From Kutzneria sp. CA-103260 (GTDB taxonomy: Bacteria > Actinomycetota > Actinomycetes > Mycobacteriales > Pseudonocardiaceae), in the NCBI RefSeq assembly GCF_018263855.1, contig NZ_CP073318.1:3534001-3598000 (forward strand): a stretch of 64,000 bases of DNA, in the 5' to 3' direction. How positions within the stretch are numbered: the stretch's first letter is position 1; each line of letters begins with the position of its first letter. The translations under genes and the position numbers were made by a program. Of the stretch, positions 8,780 through 17,335 are shown one piece after another. The notes beneath the pieces are model-generated. The model did no database searches, had not been told where the DNA came from, and worked only from the letters and a program-made list of their open reading frames with translations.

Positions 8780-9065
8780 GGCGCGGCAGCAGCGATGACA
8801 GCGCTGACAACCAGAAACGGTCTACGGGCTCGTAGCGGATCCGCCCCTTGACCTGCCGGCGCAGCACCGCGTTCTCATGCCGCAGCACCAGCAGTTCGGC
8901 GTCCTCGGCGGTGTCCCGGCGCAGCAGCACCACCGACGCGGACAGCAGCACGCGAGTTGCTCGGTACAGCAGCGACACGATCATGCGGGGGCAGCATCCC
9001 AGCTGCCAACGAAATGCTGCGTAATCGGCTGCCACCTGCACCGATGACTTACCGAGCCCCACAGG
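8780..9065 (-). mobile_element. 5' remnant of an IS481/integrase-type insertion sequence
   Basis: Antisense coding from 8984 reads MIVSLLYRATRVLLSASVVL, then ELLVLRHENAVLRRQV and DRFWLSALSSLLPRR. That is the N-terminus of a DDE integrase-type transposase, cut at 8780 beside the glycosidase stop. The 205 bp at 8861-9065 match 32384-32588 at roughly three bases in four, so both are 5' ends of the same element type. Its outer end, CCCACAGG, coincides with the point where the neighbouring monooxygenase reading frame is cut. Confidence 0.75.
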
Positions 9066-9336
9066 ATGTTCCACTGGTGAGGGAGGCTCGCGAGCAGACG
9101 ACCGTCCCGACCGAACAGTCGATACTCACGTACCGGGACCGTCACCTCGGCCACCTCGTCGGCGACGCCCATCGCCTGGAAGATGTACATCGCTTCGTGG
9201 TCAAGGTGGCAGGCCCGCGGGAGTGGGTAGATGGTGTCCTGCTTCTCCAGGACGAGCGTGCACCACCCACACTGGCCCACCACCCTAGCCAGGCTCTGAC
9301 CGACCGCCATAGCGTGCCTTCGCCCACGATCACATG
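9066..9336 (-). pseudogene. N-terminal fragment of an FAD-dependent (MhpA-like) monooxygenase
   Basis: The reading frame from 9310 gives AVGQSLARVVGQCGWCTLV, then IYPLPRACHLDHEAM, IFQAMGVADEVAEV and LLASLPHQW. This is the FAD-binding N-terminus typical of 3-(3-hydroxyphenyl)propionate-type hydroxylases. The first strand (HVIVGEG) lies in a different frame, so there is a frameshift inside the GxGxxG motif. The fragment ends at the IS remnant at 9065 and the catalytic remainder is absent. Non-functional. Confidence 0.72.
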
Positions 9337-9381
9337 GCCGGCTTTCGCCGGCCGCTCCCGAGGTCGACCGCGGGAGCGGCC
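9336..9381 (-). terminator. Double-hairpin terminator downstream of the DUF4342 gene
   Basis: Two GC-rich hairpins overlap by a few bases: GGCCGCTCCCG (9350-9360) pairs with 9371-9381 across a 10-nt loop, and GGCCGGC (9336-9342) pairs with 9347-9353 across TTTC. They lie about 70 bp beyond the stop of the leftward DUF4342 gene. No U-tract is present, which is common for actinobacterial terminators. Confidence 0.55.
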
Positions 9382-9451
9382 GGAGAAGCCACTCGCAGGT
9401 CCAGCGAGCCCCCTGCGCCAGTGGCTGGACAAACCCCGTCTGCTACTACAC

Positions 9452-9736
9452 CTACTCGCCGTCGACCGTCGTCGCGGGCTGGCTACCGGGCCGCCGGCGG
9501 TCCTCGAGCTTGATGTCGCACTTGCCGACCAGCGCGACACCGCCACCGATCGCGGTGGCCACCGGAGCGGCCAGGGCCGCGACCAGCCCAAGAGCCACCG
9601 GCACCTCCAACACCACGTCGTCCTTGCTGTCACGTACGACGACGCGACGGTTGATGCCTTCGCTGACCAGCCCGCGAACGGCGTCGACCACCGAGTCGAC
9701 GGCGGTACGGGTGTACTCGGGCTTGGATTCGCTCAT
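9452..9736 (-). CDS. DUF4342 domain protein with one membrane helix
   Basis: A 94-residue protein. The first half matches DUF4342 (TAVDSVVDAVRGLVSEGINR, VVVRDSKDDVVLEVPV). It is followed by one hydrophobic helix (ALGLVAALAAPVATAIGGGVALV) and a short charged tail (KCDIKLEDRRRP). DUF4342 proteins are small membrane-associated proteins of unknown function. The ATG at 9736 is the only good start. A single-gene unit, bounded by hairpins at 9336-9381 and 9774-9799. Confidence 0.8.
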   Translation of the reverse strand: MSESKPEYTRTAVDSVVDAVRGLVSEGINRRVVVRDSKDDVVLEVPVALGLVAALAAPVATAIGGGVALVGKCDIKLEDRRRPGSQPATTVDGE

Positions 9737-9773
9737 GACTCTCCTCGAACTGCGGACGTCCCTTTGACACCAC

Positions 9774-9799
9774 CAGCGTGCCCGCGGCCGGGCACGCTG
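9774..9799. terminator. Perfect 11-bp hairpin between the VOC and DUF4342 genes
   Basis: CAGCGTGCCCG (9774-9784) pairs perfectly with 9789-9799 across a 4-nt loop. It lies downstream of the leftward VOC gene (stop at 10042) and 38 bp upstream of the DUF4342 start, so a terminator for the former is likely. A smaller hairpin (TCAGGG/CCCTGA) follows at 9803-9818. The 240 bp from there to 10041 contain no gene that can be supported. Confidence 0.45.
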
Positions 9800-10041
9800 C
9801 CATCAGGGTTTCCCCTGACCCGCGCCTGATTCCCTCGCAGAACCCTCTCACCGCCGCCCCCCGGTCCGGTGGACGCACGGAGTCGGCTACCTACGATTGT
9901 CGACCGTGAACCGAATCGGGTTCGAATGTGCTGAACACTCAGTCCCTTATGGACTGGCGGCGGTCGCGGCCGGGCTTGGCGAGACCGAGATCGACGTGCT
10001 TGGAAACGCCAGGAGCCCTTGTGAGACCGTCCCCGACGGCT

Positions 10042-10713
10042 CTACAGGTCGGCCGGGTCCCTGCGCAGTGTCACCTCGCGCCCGGACTCGGTGCGTACCG
10101 TGACCGCGCGCACGCCTGGGCGGCCGGGCACGATCGCCAGCGGCAGCCGGTCGAAGGTCTCGGCACCGATGTGCTCCCGCAGTTCCCCGGCGTCAGCGCC
10201 GATCTCCAGCCGGGTCACGGCCACCCCGCGCTCACCGTGCTCGGTCGCCCCACGATCCGGATTGGTGGCCGGGTCATCGCGGTAGAACCAGTTCGGCAGC
10301 CCTCGGCGCCAGCACGTGTCGAGCGCGCGGCCGGGGCCGGGCGCGGTGGTGATGATGCGCTGGGTGCCGTCGGGCTGGGTACGTCCCGGGCGGCGCGCCA
10401 CTTCGCCGCCGAGCCGCTGCGCGACCTCGGTCATCTCTTCGAGGGTGTCGGCGCGCAGGCTCCAGAACATCCACCGGTCGCCGTCCGCGACGGCCCGGTC
10501 GAACCAGGCGACCCCCTCGTCCCGCTTGTCCGCGGTGGGCATCACCGCCTCGACCTCCAGGTAGGCGTCCCCGCCGAGCGGGAAGATCGTGTTCGCGATG
10601 CTGGCGGCGAAGGCACCACCGTCGTAGTGGGCGAGTCCGGTCTCCTCCCGCACCCGGCGGACGCCGTCGTTCAAGTCGCGGACGCCGAGGCAGAGGTGAT
10701 CAAGATGAAACAT
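10042..10713 (-). CDS. VOC superfamily (glyoxalase_3-like) protein
   Basis: A 223-residue protein starting MFHLDHLCLGVRDLNDGVRR, the typical opening strand and metal-His region of the glyoxalase/VOC superfamily. A duplicated half follows (VAVTRLEIGADAGELREHI). Spacing and length resemble the Glyoxalase_3 family, whose substrates are mostly unknown. The ATG at 10713 has GAAAGGA eight bases upstream. It lies on the same strand as, and downstream of, the P450 and the broken ferredoxin, so it may belong to the same former oxidative operon. Confidence 0.8.
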   Translation of the reverse strand: MFHLDHLCLGVRDLNDGVRRVREETGLAHYDGGAFAASIANTIFPLGGDAYLEVEAVMPTADKRDEGVAWFDRAVADGDRWMFWSLRADTLEEMTEVAQRLGGEVARRPGRTQPDGTQRIITTAPGPGRALDTCWRRGLPNWFYRDDPATNPDRGATEHGERGVAVTRLEIGADAGELREHIGAETFDRLPLAIVPGRPGVRAVTVRTESGREVTLRRDPADL

Positions 10714-10734
10714 ATCGATCCTTTCCGGGCCGCG

Positions 10735-10950
10735 GGGAGTTCACGCACCCCGTAGACGATCATGTTGGCCGTCTCATGCCCGGCCACTAGCAAAAGGCGT
10801 CCCATCGACGCGTTTCCTGCACCGTCATCCCTCCGGTGGCGTCCTGCTCCACTGCCGTCCTCGTCGGTCTGATCGAACGCGTCGGAGTCGGTCAGGACGC
10901 ACTGGCCCGGCTCCGACGCACCGGTCGAGATCGGCCACGGTTGTGGTCAT
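10735..10950 (-). pseudogene. P450-partner ferredoxin, frameshifted and fused to a P450 I-helix fragment
   Basis: An ATG at 10950 with a strong ribosome-binding site (GGAGGAG, inside the P450 stop region) starts MTTTVADLDRCVGAG. One extra G near 10905 then shifts the frame: QCVLTDSDAFDQTDEDG continues one frame over. This is the start of a small Fe-S ferredoxin of the kind paired with CYP105-type P450s. After DEDG the ferredoxin ends, and about 60 bp later the same frame encodes LLLVAGHETANMIV, the I-helix of a cytochrome P450. So the 3' half was replaced by a P450 gene fragment. The last cluster Cys is missing; the product cannot be a working ferredoxin. Confidence 0.75.
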
Positions 10951-10952
10951 GC

Positions 10953-12137
10953 CTACTCCTCCCACGTCACGGGTACCTCGTGGATGCCGTAGATGAGGGC
11001 GTCGTCCTTGTAGGGCAGTTCGTCGGCGGGCGTGGCCAGCCGCAGTGTCGGAATTCGGTTGAAGAGCGTGTCGAAGACAATTTGCAGCTCCAGCCGGGCC
11101 AGGTTCTGCCCGAGGCACTGATGGATGCCGAAACCGAAGGCGACGTGGTTGCGGGAGCCCCGGTCGAGCCTGATCTGGTCCGGGGCGTCGAAGGCCGAGG
11201 GGTCGTGGTTGGCCGCGTTACTCAGCGCCAGGACGGGGTCGCCGGCCCGGATGGTCACGCCACTGATCTCCACGTCCTCGACGGCGACGCGGGCGTTGGC
11301 GAACTCGGCGATGGTGTGGACCCGCAGCAACTCCTCGATCGCGGGCAGGGTGCGCGCCGGGTCCTCGCGCAGCGCCGCCAGTTCCTCCGGGCGCTCCAGC
11401 AGCGTCACCACGCCGAGCGAGATCATGTTGGCGGTGGTCTCGTGCCCGGCGAGCAGCAGCAGGAAGGCCAGCGACAGGACGTCCTCGGGGGCGTTGCCCT
11501 GGACGAGCTGACGACCCAGCAGGTCGTCGGTCGGCTCGGCGGCCTTCTTGGCGATCAGATCCCTGAGGTAGTCGCGCAGTCCCGTGAACGCCTGCTGCCT
11601 GTCCTCGGCGGTGAGGGCGCGGCTGAGCAGGGTCGCACTGCGGGTCTGGAAGAAGTCGTGGTCGTGGTAGGGCACGCCGAGTTGCTCGCAGATGACCAGG
11701 GACGGCACCGGCAGGGAGAGGGCCTGTACGAGGTCGGCGGGGCGCGGCCCGGCCAGCATCGCGTCGATCTGCTCGTCGACGATCTCCTGGATGCGCGGGC
11801 GCAGGCCGGCCATGCGGCGCACGGTGAACTCGCCGACCACGGCCTTGCGGGCGGGGCCGTGCTCGGGTGGGTCCAACTGGATCATCGTTTGGAGAAGAGG
11901 TTGACGGCCGGGTCGCTCGCGGGTGAACCGGGGGAAGTTCGGATTCCGGCGGTCGGAGCTGAACCGCGGGTCCGTGAGCATGGCTCGGATGTGCTCAAGT
12001 CGACTCAGGGCCCAGGCGACCTGGCCGCTGGGCAGGGTGACCTGAGAGATCCCGGGTTCGGTGTCCCGGATTCGGGTGTGCTGCTCCGGGGGTGCGTACG
12101 GGCAGCGGCGGGTGGTCCGCAGGGTGGGAGCGGTCAT
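10953..12137 (-). CDS. Cytochrome P450, CYP105-like
   Basis: A 394-residue soluble bacterial P450 with all landmarks: the I-helix oxygen-activation motif LLAGHETTANM, the K-helix EELLR (ExxR), and the haem loop FGFGIHQCLGQ with the axial Cys. Length and N-terminal region (GQVAWALSRLEHIRAML) resemble CYP105 monooxygenases of xenobiotic and natural-product metabolism. The ATG at 12137 follows GGAGG. The stop overlaps the ribosome-binding site of a ferredoxin gene, as expected for its redox partner, but that partner is broken, so this P450 must borrow electrons elsewhere. A TetR regulator diverges 258 bp upstream. Confidence 0.93.
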   Translation of the reverse strand: MTAPTLRTTRRCPYAPPEQHTRIRDTEPGISQVTLPSGQVAWALSRLEHIRAMLTDPRFSSDRRNPNFPRFTRERPGRQPLLQTMIQLDPPEHGPARKAVVGEFTVRRMAGLRPRIQEIVDEQIDAMLAGPRPADLVQALSLPVPSLVICEQLGVPYHDHDFFQTRSATLLSRALTAEDRQQAFTGLRDYLRDLIAKKAAEPTDDLLGRQLVQGNAPEDVLSLAFLLLLAGHETTANMISLGVVTLLERPEELAALREDPARTLPAIEELLRVHTIAEFANARVAVEDVEISGVTIRAGDPVLALSNAANHDPSAFDAPDQIRLDRGSRNHVAFGFGIHQCLGQNLARLELQIVFDTLFNRIPTLRLATPADELPYKDDALIYGIHEVPVTWEE

Positions 12138-12335
12138 TGGGAGCCTCCGTCGCTCAAGATCGAATTCCAGCGGATCAGGTCATCGGTCGTGACGGGCGGC
12201 GCGTTGCTCGTTCCCCTGGGATTCGGAGATCGCCTGCGGCCGAAGCGGTCGGCCGTCTACTGCGGGCCGCTGACCGAGTTGTGCGCTGTGGTCGTGGCGG
12301 ATCCTCAGACAGGTTCGGTAGAGTCCCCAGGCGAA

Positions 12336-12377
12336 ACGGAGAGGGTGCCCACATCAATATACGGAGAGGGTGCCCAC
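12336..12377. repeat. Tandem 17-bp repeat (25-bp period) upstream of the TetR gene
   Basis: ACGGAGAGGGTGCCCAC occurs at 12336-12352 and again at 12361-12377. The spacing looks like a single 25-bp tandem duplication. It lies in the P450/TetR divergent gap, 19 bp before the TetR start, and each copy holds the near-palindrome GGGTGCCC. It may be an operator pair. Confidence 0.5.
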
Positions 12378-12395
12378 TTACGCAAGGACGTTCGT

Positions 12396-12953
12396 ATGAC
12401 TGACCATCCGCCCTCGAAGAGGGCCGACGCGGCCCGCAACCGCCAGCGGATCCTCGACGCTGCCCGCGCCGCGTTCGCCGCCACCGGACCCGAGACGTCG
12501 ATGGCCGAGATCGCCCGGCAATCCGGGGTCGGCTCGGCCACCCTGTACCGCAACTTCGCGACCCGCCACGAACTGCTGGAGGCACTACTGGTCGATGAGG
12601 TCGACGAGGTCTGCGCCGCCGCCGCGACAGTCGAGGGCGACAGCCCGGAGGAGCGGCTCACGACCTGGCTGCGCCGGTTCTTTCAGTACGTCACCACCAA
12701 GCGGCCGATCGTCCTCGGGCTGCTCGAGCACACCGACACCGCCGACCCCGTCTTCCAGAGCCGGGAGCGGATGCTCGCAGCCAGCCAGCCGCTGCTGTCC
12801 GCCGCCCAGGACGCACACCAGATTGCCGGCGACCTCGACCTCGACCAGATCCTCGATCTCGTGATGGCCATCGCGAAGATCCCCGGTAGCCCGGAATATC
12901 GACAGCCGATCCTTGACGTGGCACTCGCCGGACTACACACGCGCGACACCTGA
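12396..12953 (+). CDS. TetR-family transcriptional regulator
   Basis: A 185-residue TetR repressor. The N-terminal helix-turn-helix is clear (AARNRQRILDAARAAF, MAEIARQSGVGSATLYRNF, RHELLEALL). The C-terminal ligand domain is of the SbtR-like kind (LTTWLRRFFQYVTTKRPIVLG). The ATG at 12396 has AAGGA nine bases upstream. It is divergent from the P450, so it likely represses the P450 operon and itself through the duplicated 17-bp element just upstream. Confidence 0.92.
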   Translation: MTDHPPSKRADAARNRQRILDAARAAFAATGPETSMAEIARQSGVGSATLYRNFATRHELLEALLVDEVDEVCAAAATVEGDSPEERLTTWLRRFFQYVTTKRPIVLGLLEHTDTADPVFQSRERMLAASQPLLSAAQDAHQIAGDLDLDQILDLVMAIAKIPGSPEYRQPILDVALAGLHTRDT

Positions 12954-13067
12954 AGTCCGCGCCGCACGGCGCGGAATCCCGCCTTGCGCAGGTTCGCCAC
13001 ATTGACCAACTCCGGCGCGGTAGTCACATGGAAATCGCAGCCCGCCTGCGTGGCGACGGCATCGCAT

Positions 13068-13206
13068 GAACGCGATCGTCGACGCTGGGTGAAGACGCTG
13101 CGCGCCGAACTGCTCGACCGCACCTTGATCTGGAACGAAACCCACCTCCGGCACGCGCTTGGCGAGTACGAGCGGCACTACAACCTACACCGAACCTGCC
13201 GATCGT
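13068..13206 (+). mobile_element. Fragment of an integrase-type transposase
   Basis: The sequence reads WVKTLRAELLDRTLIWNETH, then HALGEYERHYNLHRTCRS. This is the C-terminal catalytic segment of the same transposase type found decayed at 42531-43201. The N-terminal side is frameshifted and the tail is lost at about 13206, next to another IS pseudogene in the opposite direction. Confidence 0.65.
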
Positions 13207-13253
13207 TTGCCTGTCCTGGTCGAAAACGGTGCCACCGGGTGTGAGCTGGGGTT

Positions 13254-14230
<977 letters not shown>

Positions 14231-14247
14231 TCAGCAGGCCAAGGCTA

Positions 14248-14811
14248 CTGACCGGATTCTCGACCAGGACAGGCCTCGCTGGCTCCGTCGACGAGGCCGC
14301 CGCGGTGCTGAGGCGGGCCGACGACTTCGGGCGGAACCGGGCCACCGTGCTGCGCACCCAGATCCTGCTGGTCCTCGGTCAGGAGTACGAGGCCAGGCAG
14401 CTGCTGCACCCGTCCTTCCTGCACGACGGCTTCCTCGCGGACCCATTGTTCACGCAGCAGTTCGTGCCGTACCTGTTCGACGACGACGCCCGCACCAACC
14501 GGCACACCAGCTGTCCGTGCTCGAGGTCGCGATGATCGGCGAACGACCGGAGACCATGCGGATGGTCGTCGAACATCGACCGCAGTTCCTGAAGCCTGTG
14601 CCGGAGATGATCTACGGCGACCCGGTGTTCGACGAGGCGGTCCACCGGGCACGAACCGCGCACGCGGGCGATACCGACGCGTTGTGGGCGGCGATCCGGG
14701 ACGCGATGCCGTTGTGGCGGCTGCGCGCCACCGACCACATCGCCCCGGTAGTGCTGCTCGTGGGCAAATGCTTGCGGGGATGGCATGACTTCATCGTGCC
14801 GCGCAGGGCGT
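14248..14811 (+). pseudogene. Truncated, frameshifted gene of unknown function
   Basis: Two good coding frames abut. The first (to about 14505) reads AAAVLRRADDFGRNRATVLR, QILLVLGQEYEARQLL and FVPYLFDDDARTN. The second continues LSVLEVAMIGERPETMRMVV, PVPEMIYGDPVFDEAVHRA and LWRLRATDHIAPVVLL. Joined by a one-base correction they form a single helical protein of about 180 residues without a start. The 5' side runs into the IS element ending near 14240. I do not recognise the family. The alternating helices resemble a repeat-type scaffold, and it lies directly upstream of an XRE-STAND regulator. Confidence 0.4.
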
Positions 14812-14925
14812 CCAGACGGCGTGCAGAGATCGTCCATAGACCGGCGGCAGCCCCTGACCAAATGGCGGCTGGTGACACGGATGCCGACTGCCACACTGGA
14901 GGCAGGCACGACGACTGGGGACGGT

Positions 14926-17250
14926 ATGCCTGCAAGGTCAAGCGGGCGCGCTGCCGGAGAACTGGGCATGACGCTGTACCGATTGCGCCTGTCGAAAGGA
15001 TTTTCGCTACGCCGCATGGCAAGCCTGCTCGGTATGGCTGGCCACAGCGGACTCTTGGACTACGAGAAAGGACTGAGGATTCCCCCGGAAGACCTCGTCG
15101 TCGCCTACGAACGAGCCCTCGAAGTGCGCGACGGCCAGTTACGGGAGCTGCGCGAACAGGCCCTGGCCGAACGAGCTGAAGCCATGGTGCGAGACAGCGC
15201 ACAGGCACCGGTCGCTGAACTGCCCGCCGACATCGCGGATTTCACCGGGCGCGCAGCCGAAATCGCGGCCATCGAGGCTGCGGCGATCACCGTGATCTGC
15301 GGCAAACCGGGCGTGGGCAAGACCGCGCTGGCGGTGCACGTCGCGCATCTGAACACGGCCGCCTACCCCGACGTTCAGCTGTACTGCGACCTGTCTGGCG
15401 TGCACAATCCAGCGGACCCGAGCGAGGTCCTGGGCAAAGCGCTGCGGGCGCTGGGTGTCTCGGCGGCCCAGGTGCCGGCCGGGCTCGACGAGCGCGCGGC
15501 GCTCTACCGGTCGCTGCTGGCCGGTCGGCGCGCGCAGGTGGTGCTGGACAACGCGGCCACCGAGGCACAGGTCCGGCCGCTGCTGCCCGGAGCGTCGGAC
15601 TGCCTGACCGTGATCACCAGTCGATCCCGACTGGCGGGCCTGTCGGGCGTGCACCGGCTCACGCTCACCGCACCGGACACAGACGCGGCGGTGACCATGC
15701 TCGCGGAGATCATCGGCCGACGTCGGGTCAGCGACGAACCCCACGCGGCCGCTGAGCTGGTGACCGCCTGCGGGCAGCTACCGCTCGCGGTGCGGATCGT
15801 CGGCAACAGGCTGACCGGGTGGCCGGAATGGACGTTGCACCACCTAACGGCGCGGCTGGCCGACGAACGACAACGCTTGACCTGGCTCAAGGCCGGTGAC
15901 CTCGACGCGCGGGCGGCGTTCGGCACGTCATACGCGGCCATCGACACCGACCATCAGGTGCTGTTCCGGCGACTGGGGCTGGTGCCAGGACCAGACTTCG
16001 GCGCCGAGCTGGCCGCGACCCTGACCGGTGCCACGCCGGCGGTCGCTGAACAGCGCCTGGACGACCTTGCCGCCGCGAGCTTGATCGAACCGTCCCCGTT
16101 CCCGGGCCGATATCAATTCCATGACCTCCTTCGTCTGTACGCCAACGAACTCGTCGACGCAGACCCGGAACGCGATGCTGCGGCGGACGCCATGGTCGAC
16201 TGGCTGTTGCGCACGGCGATCTGCGCGTCGGTGGCGCTGGCACCGCCTGGACAGGCCGTGCACAACTCGGCCGGCCGGTTCGACGGAGACTGGGATGGCG
16301 CAGTCGACTGGCTGGACGCCGAACGGGACAACGTGCTCGGCGCCGCCCGGCTGGCCAATGATCACCGGGTCGGTGCGCTGCTCGCGGACTTCGCGTGGTA
16401 CCTGGATCTGCGGGCACATTGGGAGATTTTCCGCGATCTCAGCGAGCTGGCTCAGCTCACGGCACCGGATTTGGGCTCGGCGGCGATGGCCTGGAACTGC
16501 CTCGGGCTGGCGTATTCCGGGCTGTGCGAGTTCGGCGAGGCAGCTCGCTGCCACCAGCGGGCCGCCGAGCTGGCCAGCGCGGCCGGCGACCTGGCCGAGC
16601 AGGCCAACGCCTACGACAAGCTTGGCGTTGCGCTGTGGGGACTGGGCCGGTTCGCCGAAGCGGTGAGGCACCACCGGCAGGCGGTGGAGATCGGTGAGCG
16701 GCTCGGTGATCACTGGCTGCAGGGTGGCGGCCTGTGCCATCTCGGCCACGCGCTGAACGAACTGCGCCGGTTCGCCGAAGCCGAGGATGTCCTTCGCGCG
16801 GCCAAGTGGTTGGCGACCGGATCCGGATACGACCGGTCGCTCGCGATGAGGAACGACGGGTTGGGTGTCGCGTTGTCGGGTCTGGGGCGGTTCGCTGAGG
16901 CCAAGGACTGCCACGAGCAGGCACTGGTGGTCTTCCTGGCCACCGGCGATCGATGGGCCGAGGCGATGGCCCGGCACGGCCTGGGCATTGCGCTGGCTGG
17001 CCTGGGCCAAGCGACGGACGCGGTGGAGCAGATCGGGGAGGCCAGCAGGATGTTCGGCGTCCTGAACGACCGGCTGCAGCAGGCGCAGGTGCTGCGCAGT
17101 CTCGGGATGCTCGTCAGCCGCACCAACACGGCAGAGGCTAAGCCTTACCTGCGCCAATCGCTGGATCGGTACCTCGAACTCGGCGCGCCACACGCCGACG
17201 ACGTGCGCCGCTTGTTGGCCGAACTCGACGGCACGGCCTCGGACGACTGA
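14926..17250 (+). CDS. XRE-type regulator with NB-ARC (STAND) ATPase and TPR repeats
   Basis: About 774 residues. Domains in order: an XRE helix-turn-helix (GMTLYRLRLSKGFSLRRMAS, LLDYEKGLRIP), an NB-ARC ATPase with P-loop CGKPGVGKTA and Walker B VVLDN, a winged-helix/MalT-like region (YQFHDLLRLYANE), then TPR repeats (AEQANAYDKLGVALWGLGRF, AEAMARHGLGIALAGLGQ). STAND proteins of this type are signal-dependent transcription activators, often near specialised-metabolite clusters. The start is uncertain: ATG 14926 follows GGGGACGGT; ATG 14881 is an alternative. It lies 85 bp upstream (convergently) of the StrR-type regulator, so a role in controlling the 18-32 kb cluster is possible but not shown. 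Confidence 0.88.
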   Translation: MPARSSGRAAGELGMTLYRLRLSKGFSLRRMASLLGMAGHSGLLDYEKGLRIPPEDLVVAYERALEVRDGQLRELREQALAERAEAMVRDSAQAPVAELPADIADFTGRAAEIAAIEAAAITVICGKPGVGKTALAVHVAHLNTAAYPDVQLYCDLSGVHNPADPSEVLGKALRALGVSAAQVPAGLDERAALYRSLLAGRRAQVVLDNAATEAQVRPLLPGASDCLTVITSRSRLAGLSGVHRLTLTAPDTDAAVTMLAEIIGRRRVSDEPHAAAELVTACGQLPLAVRIVGNRLTGWPEWTLHHLTARLADERQRLTWLKAGDLDARAAFGTSYAAIDTDHQVLFRRLGLVPGPDFGAELAATLTGATPAVAEQRLDDLAAASLIEPSPFPGRYQFHDLLRLYANELVDADPERDAAADAMVDWLLRTAICASVALAPPGQAVHNSAGRFDGDWDGAVDWLDAERDNVLGAARLANDHRVGALLADFAWYLDLRAHWEIFRDLSELAQLTAPDLGSAAMAWNCLGLAYSGLCEFGEAARCHQRAAELASAAGDLAEQANAYDKLGVALWGLGRFAEAVRHHRQAVEIGERLGDHWLQGGGLCHLGHALNELRRFAEAEDVLRAAKWLATGSGYDRSLAMRNDGLGVALSGLGRFAEAKDCHEQALVVFLATGDRWAEAMARHGLGIALAGLGQATDAVEQIGEASRMFGVLNDRLQQAQVLRSLGMLVSRTNTAEAKPYLRQSLDRYLELGAPHADDVRRLLAELDGTASDD

Positions 17251-17335
17251 GCATGAGCCTCCCCAAGGAGCGAACTTCGACAACACCCGCATCATGGGGA
17301 CCGGCGTGACCCGCCAGCAGTACCGGAAGCCTGCG

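Noticed and set aside
10836..12330. Rightward reading frame opposite the P450, joined to the TetR frame
   Set aside because: Shadow of the P450; only the part from 12396 is a real protein.
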